A stretch of 64,000 bases of DNA, from positions 2,238,001 to 2,302,000 of the forward strand of contig NZ_CAUQDV010000001.1 in the NCBI RefSeq assembly GCF_963517015.1, read 5' to 3'. Origin of the DNA: an uncultured Devosia sp. (GTDB taxonomy: Bacteria > Pseudomonadota > Alphaproteobacteria > Rhizobiales > Devosiaceae). The notes below the pieces were generated by a model. The model was not told the origin of the DNA. It saw only the letters and a program-made list of their open reading frames with translations, and ran no database searches. Positions 61,514 through 64,000 of the stretch are shown in pieces (within the stretch, counting starts at the first letter, position 1; the number at the start of each line of letters is the position of its first letter). A program made the position numbers and the translations under genes.

Positions 61514-62636
61514 ATGCGTACGGAAATCGAAAAGACCGTCGCCGAAATCGAGCAGGTTCTGACCCTGCTGAGGAGGCATCTTTGACTGGGATACTGCTGA
61601 ACTGCGCCTCGACGCGCTGACCGCCGAGACTGAATCCCCCGACTTCTGGAACAATCCGGAACAGGCCCGCGCCAAGATGCGCGAACGCGATGAACTCGAT
61701 GTCGCGGTGAAATCCGTGCGCGAGCTCGAAGCGGGCATTCGCGACAATGTCGAACTGATCGAAATGGGCGAAGCCGAGGGCGATGCCGATGTGGTCAAGG
61801 ACGCCGAGACCGCGCTGATCGAGCTCAAGCAGAATGCGCGCCGCCGCCAGATCGAGACGCTGCTCTCGGGCGAAGTCGATGCCAATGACTGCTACGTGGA
61901 AATCCATTCCGGCGCTGGCGGTACCGAGTCGCAGGACTGGGCCAACATGCTGCTGCGCATGTATACCCGCTGGGCCGAACGCCGGAAGATGAAGGTCGAA
62001 GTGCTGGAAATGCACGACGGCGAAGAAGCCGGCATCAAGTCGGCGACCATCAAGGTGTCCGGCCACAATGCCTATGGCTGGCTCAAGACCGAAAGCGGTG
62101 TGCATCGCCTCGTTCGTATCAGTCCCTATGACTCGGCGGCGCGCCGGCACACCAGCTTTTCGAGCTGTTGGGTCTATCCGGTGGTCGATGACTCGATCGA
62201 CATCGTGATCAACGAAAGCGATCTCAAGGTCGACACCTATCGTGCATCAGGCGCTGGTGGCCAGCACGTCAACACCACCGATTCGGCCATCCGCATCACC
62301 CACGTGCCCTCGGGCATCATCGTGGCCTGCCAGCAGGAACGCAGCCAGCACAAGAACCGTGCAACGGCCATGGCCATGCTGAAGTCTCGTCTCTACGAAG
62401 CGGAACTGCAGAAGCGCGAAGAGGCGGCCAATGCGCAGGCGGCCAGCAAGACAGAGATCGGCTGGGGTCACCAGATCCGCTCCTACGTGTTGCAGCCCTA
62501 CCAGATGGTCAAGGACCTGCGCACGGGCGTTGAAAGCGGCCAGCCTTCCGTGGTGCTCGACGGCGATGTGGACGACTTCATGGAAGCCGCTCTCGCCCAG
62601 CGCGTGGGCGTGGCGACAGACGTCACCGCAAACTGA
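61514..62636 (+). CDS. prfB: peptide chain release factor 2 with programmed +1 frameshift
   Basis: The frame from ATG 61514 runs 23 codons to an in-frame TGA at 61583-61585. Slipping +1 at CTT-TGA-C continues at 61584 and yields a protein of 373 residues. The site has an internal Shine-Dalgarno AGGAGG just upstream, the classic RF2 autoregulation signal. The product has GAGGQHVNTTDSAIRI (GGQ peptidyl-hydrolysis motif) and SPYDSAARRHTSF, with SPY in place of the enterobacterial SPF. It reads UGA and UAA stops. Confidence 0.95.
61571..61586 (+). promoter_or_regulatory. prfB programmed frameshift site
   Basis: The sequence AGGAGGCATCTTTGAC contains the internal Shine-Dalgarno element AGGAGG, a three-base spacer CAT, the slippery CTT and the in-frame stop TGA followed by C. 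Low RF2 lets the ribosome slip +1 and make more RF2. Confidence 0.93.
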
Positions 62637-62649
62637 TCCGGTGAACACG

Positions 62650-62680
62650 AAATCCCCGCTTCGGCGGGGATTTTTCTTTT
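62650..62680 (+). terminator. rho-independent terminator after prfB
   Basis: The stem ATCCCCGC/GCGGGGAT with a TTCG tetraloop is followed by TTTTTCTTTT. It lies about 15 bases after the prfB stop. Confidence 0.93.
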
Positions 62681-62684
62681 AGCG

Positions 62685-63845
62685 TTAGCCGAGAATGTCG
62701 ACCAGTCGCTTGCCGGCGTCGATGAAGGCTTTCGGATTGATGGCGCTATCGTTCTTGCGCACTTCGAAATGCAGGTGCGGACCCGTCGAGCGCCCGGTCG
62801 AGCCGACCTTGGCGATGGGCGTGCCGGTGTTGACCGCCTGGCCTTCCTCGCTGAGGAAGCTGGAGAGATGGGCGTAACGCGTGACCAGCCCGCTGGCATG
62901 GGTCACTTCCACCACATTGCCATAGCCCGACTTCTGGCCGACGAAGCTTACCGTGCCCTTGCCGGCGCTCAGCACAGTGGTTCCGGTCTGGGCCGCGAAG
63001 TCCATTCCGGCATGGAAGGCACGGCCACCGGTGAATGGGTCCTTGCGATTGCCGAAGCCCGAGCTCTGGCGAAAATTACCGGTGATCGGCATATGGATGG
63101 GGGCGGCATCGAGATTGTCGCGAGCGGCCTTGTAGCGGACCAGAGCCGCCATCACGGCATTGGCGTCTTCCACCATCGGACTGGCATCCTCGCCATCCTG
63201 GGGCGGCAGCAGAGGGCCGCCGACGCCATCAAGGTTGGCTGGCAGGTTGACCGCAATGCCCAGGTCATCGAGTTCGGCGACGATATTGTCAGTGCGCTCG
63301 GTCGCGGTGCGGGCGATCGACGTCATGGCATATTGGGTTTCGTCCATCATCTGCGAGACAGCGGCCGCCGTCGCATCGACATCGGGATTGCCGGTCGTGG
63401 TCATCGGCGCCAGTTCGGCCAGGTTACCGCGGCTGGTATCCGGCGTCAGCGTCGCCGCCTCGATACCGAGCTGATCTGCCTTGTCGACGAGGATGCGGAC
63501 CAGCTGATGCTGTTCGAGCAGCACTTCCTGTTGTTGAGCCAATTCCTGCAGCTGCAGGTTCATGTCGCCGGCTTGGGCATAGCTGCGCGAATGCAACCGA
63601 TCGACCTCCACGCGCAGTTGCGCGATGCGATCTTCATAGGCTGCAATCACCTGGTCGTTCTGACCGCCCAGAAGCTTGCTGATGTCTGTCGAGAAGAGAA
63701 AGGCCGTTCCAAGCAGGCCATTGCCCGCCAGAAGCAGGGTGAACATGCCGTAGAACAGCGCTGGGTGGATGCCCCCTCGAAGCGGACGCGCCTGGTGTCT
63801 GGAATCCGACCTTCCAAATCCGGCCTGCTTGCCCACGCGTCCCAC
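62685..63845 (-). CDS. M23 family metallopeptidase (LytM-type) membrane-anchored
   Basis: The GTG at 63845 gives 386 residues; a GTG at 63836 is also possible. One membrane helix (about 28-52) is followed by a coiled coil (about 60-115). The C-terminal M23 domain has zinc motifs HAGMD and HLHFEV, plus the run GNVVEVTHASGLVTRYAHLS. All metal ligands seem present, so it should cut peptidoglycan crosslinks in the periplasm. It converges with prfB across the terminator. Confidence 0.9.
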   Translation of the reverse strand: MGRVGKQAGFGRSDSRHQARPLRGGIHPALFYGMFTLLLAGNGLLGTAFLFSTDISKLLGGQNDQVIAAYEDRIAQLRVEVDRLHSRSYAQAGDMNLQLQELAQQQEVLLEQHQLVRILVDKADQLGIEAATLTPDTSRGNLAELAPMTTTGNPDVDATAAAVSQMMDETQYAMTSIARTATERTDNIVAELDDLGIAVNLPANLDGVGGPLLPPQDGEDASPMVEDANAVMAALVRYKAARDNLDAAPIHMPITGNFRQSSGFGNRKDPFTGGRAFHAGMDFAAQTGTTVLSAGKGTVSFVGQKSGYGNVVEVTHASGLVTRYAHLSSFLSEEGQAVNTGTPIAKVGSTGRSTGPHLHFEVRKNDSAINPKAFIDAGKRLVDILG

Positions 63846-63901
63846 TCCACAACACCCGTTACTATGGTGACCGGATTATGAGTGCGCGTGGTTAACAAAT
63901 G

Positions 63902-64000
63902 CTATTTTGGTGTTCTTTCAGCGACATGCGTCTCAAGGGCCTCGAGCATCTTCTGGGCATGTCCGAGGATGCGTGTCGCCTTGACGATGCGAGCGATCTT
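63902..64000 (-). CDS. unidentified gene, 3' end only
   Basis: On the minus strand an open frame enters from the right edge and stops with TAG at 63902-63904. The last 32 residues read as a basic, probably helical tail (RIVKATRILGHAQKMLEA, then THVAERTPK). No family can be assigned from so little. Confidence 0.45.
   Translation of the reverse strand, partial: KIARIVKATRILGHAQKMLEALETHVAERTPK

Noticed and set aside
59834..61885. Minus-strand ORF of 683 codons opposite the chemoreceptor and prfB
   Set aside because: It spans two real genes and an intergenic gap and has no recognisable domain.

Overview
The window is a chromosomal stretch of a GC-rich alphaproteobacterium, most likely a member of the Hyphomicrobiales. 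Several conserved gene orders point that way: NDUFA12-like gene / DUF2155 gene / aat / accC / accB / aroQ, and rne / amiC / PBP1A gene / prfB. The B12-dependent NrdJ reductase and RNase E with a split S1 domain fit the same group. Devosia or a close relative is my guess from gene content and style; this is inference, not a database result. No rRNA, phage, insertion sequence, CRISPR array or plasmid gene was seen. The window opens inside a TerC-family gene and closes inside an unidentified minus-strand gene.

Layout. 1-2.2 kb: TerC tail, quinone oxidoreductase, tRNA-Ser(UGA), two small ORFs. 2.4-4.7 kb: the 5-oxoprolinase operon pxpB-pxpC-pxpA, ending in a 136-nt palindromic element. 5-10.1 kb: a convergent branched-chain-amino-acid-type ABC transporter (substrate-binding protein, livH, livM, livG, livF). 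10.3-15.3 kb: a regulatory block of an HTH/ScfR-type regulator, a stand-alone receiver, a small membrane protein and a CbrA-like transporter-histidine kinase. 15.3-27.5 kb: housekeeping and small envelope genes, including an ion channel, DUF1993, a glycosyltransferase, fliK with an FlhB-tail homologue, a SleB-like hydrolase, two MFS transporters (one frameshifted), an HxlR regulator and an FKBP isomerase. 27.6-33.2 kb: a red-light operon of heme oxygenase, bacteriophytochrome, response regulator and hybrid kinase. 33.3-38.4 kb: GFA protein, F420-reductase-like protein, cold-shock protein with a coupled small ORF, a kinase-like phosphotransferase, an MFS gene remnant and a BCCT transporter. 38.6-43.6 kb: nrdJ and an APH(3')-type phosphotransferase. 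43.8-51.8 kb: NDUFA12, DUF2155, GyrI-like, aat, accC, accB, aroQ, DsbA-like, aminotransferase, DUF4386 and GNAT genes. 51.8-63.8 kb: rne, amiC, PBP1A, a degenerate peptide deformylase, a soluble chemoreceptor, prfB with its programmed frameshift, and an M23 peptidase.

The most interesting block is 10.3-15.3 kb. The HTH regulator carries a segment that looks like a histidine-kinase DHp/HisKA domain with no ATPase domain. That segment resembles the DHp domain of the kinase encoded 2 kb downstream. Between them lies a receiver with no output domain. A phosphorelay from transporter-kinase through the lone receiver to the DHp-bearing transcription factor would explain all three oddities. Other points of interest are a catalytically degenerate deformylase, a potassium-channel-like protein with a C-terminal zinc ribbon, and a complete light-sensing operon.
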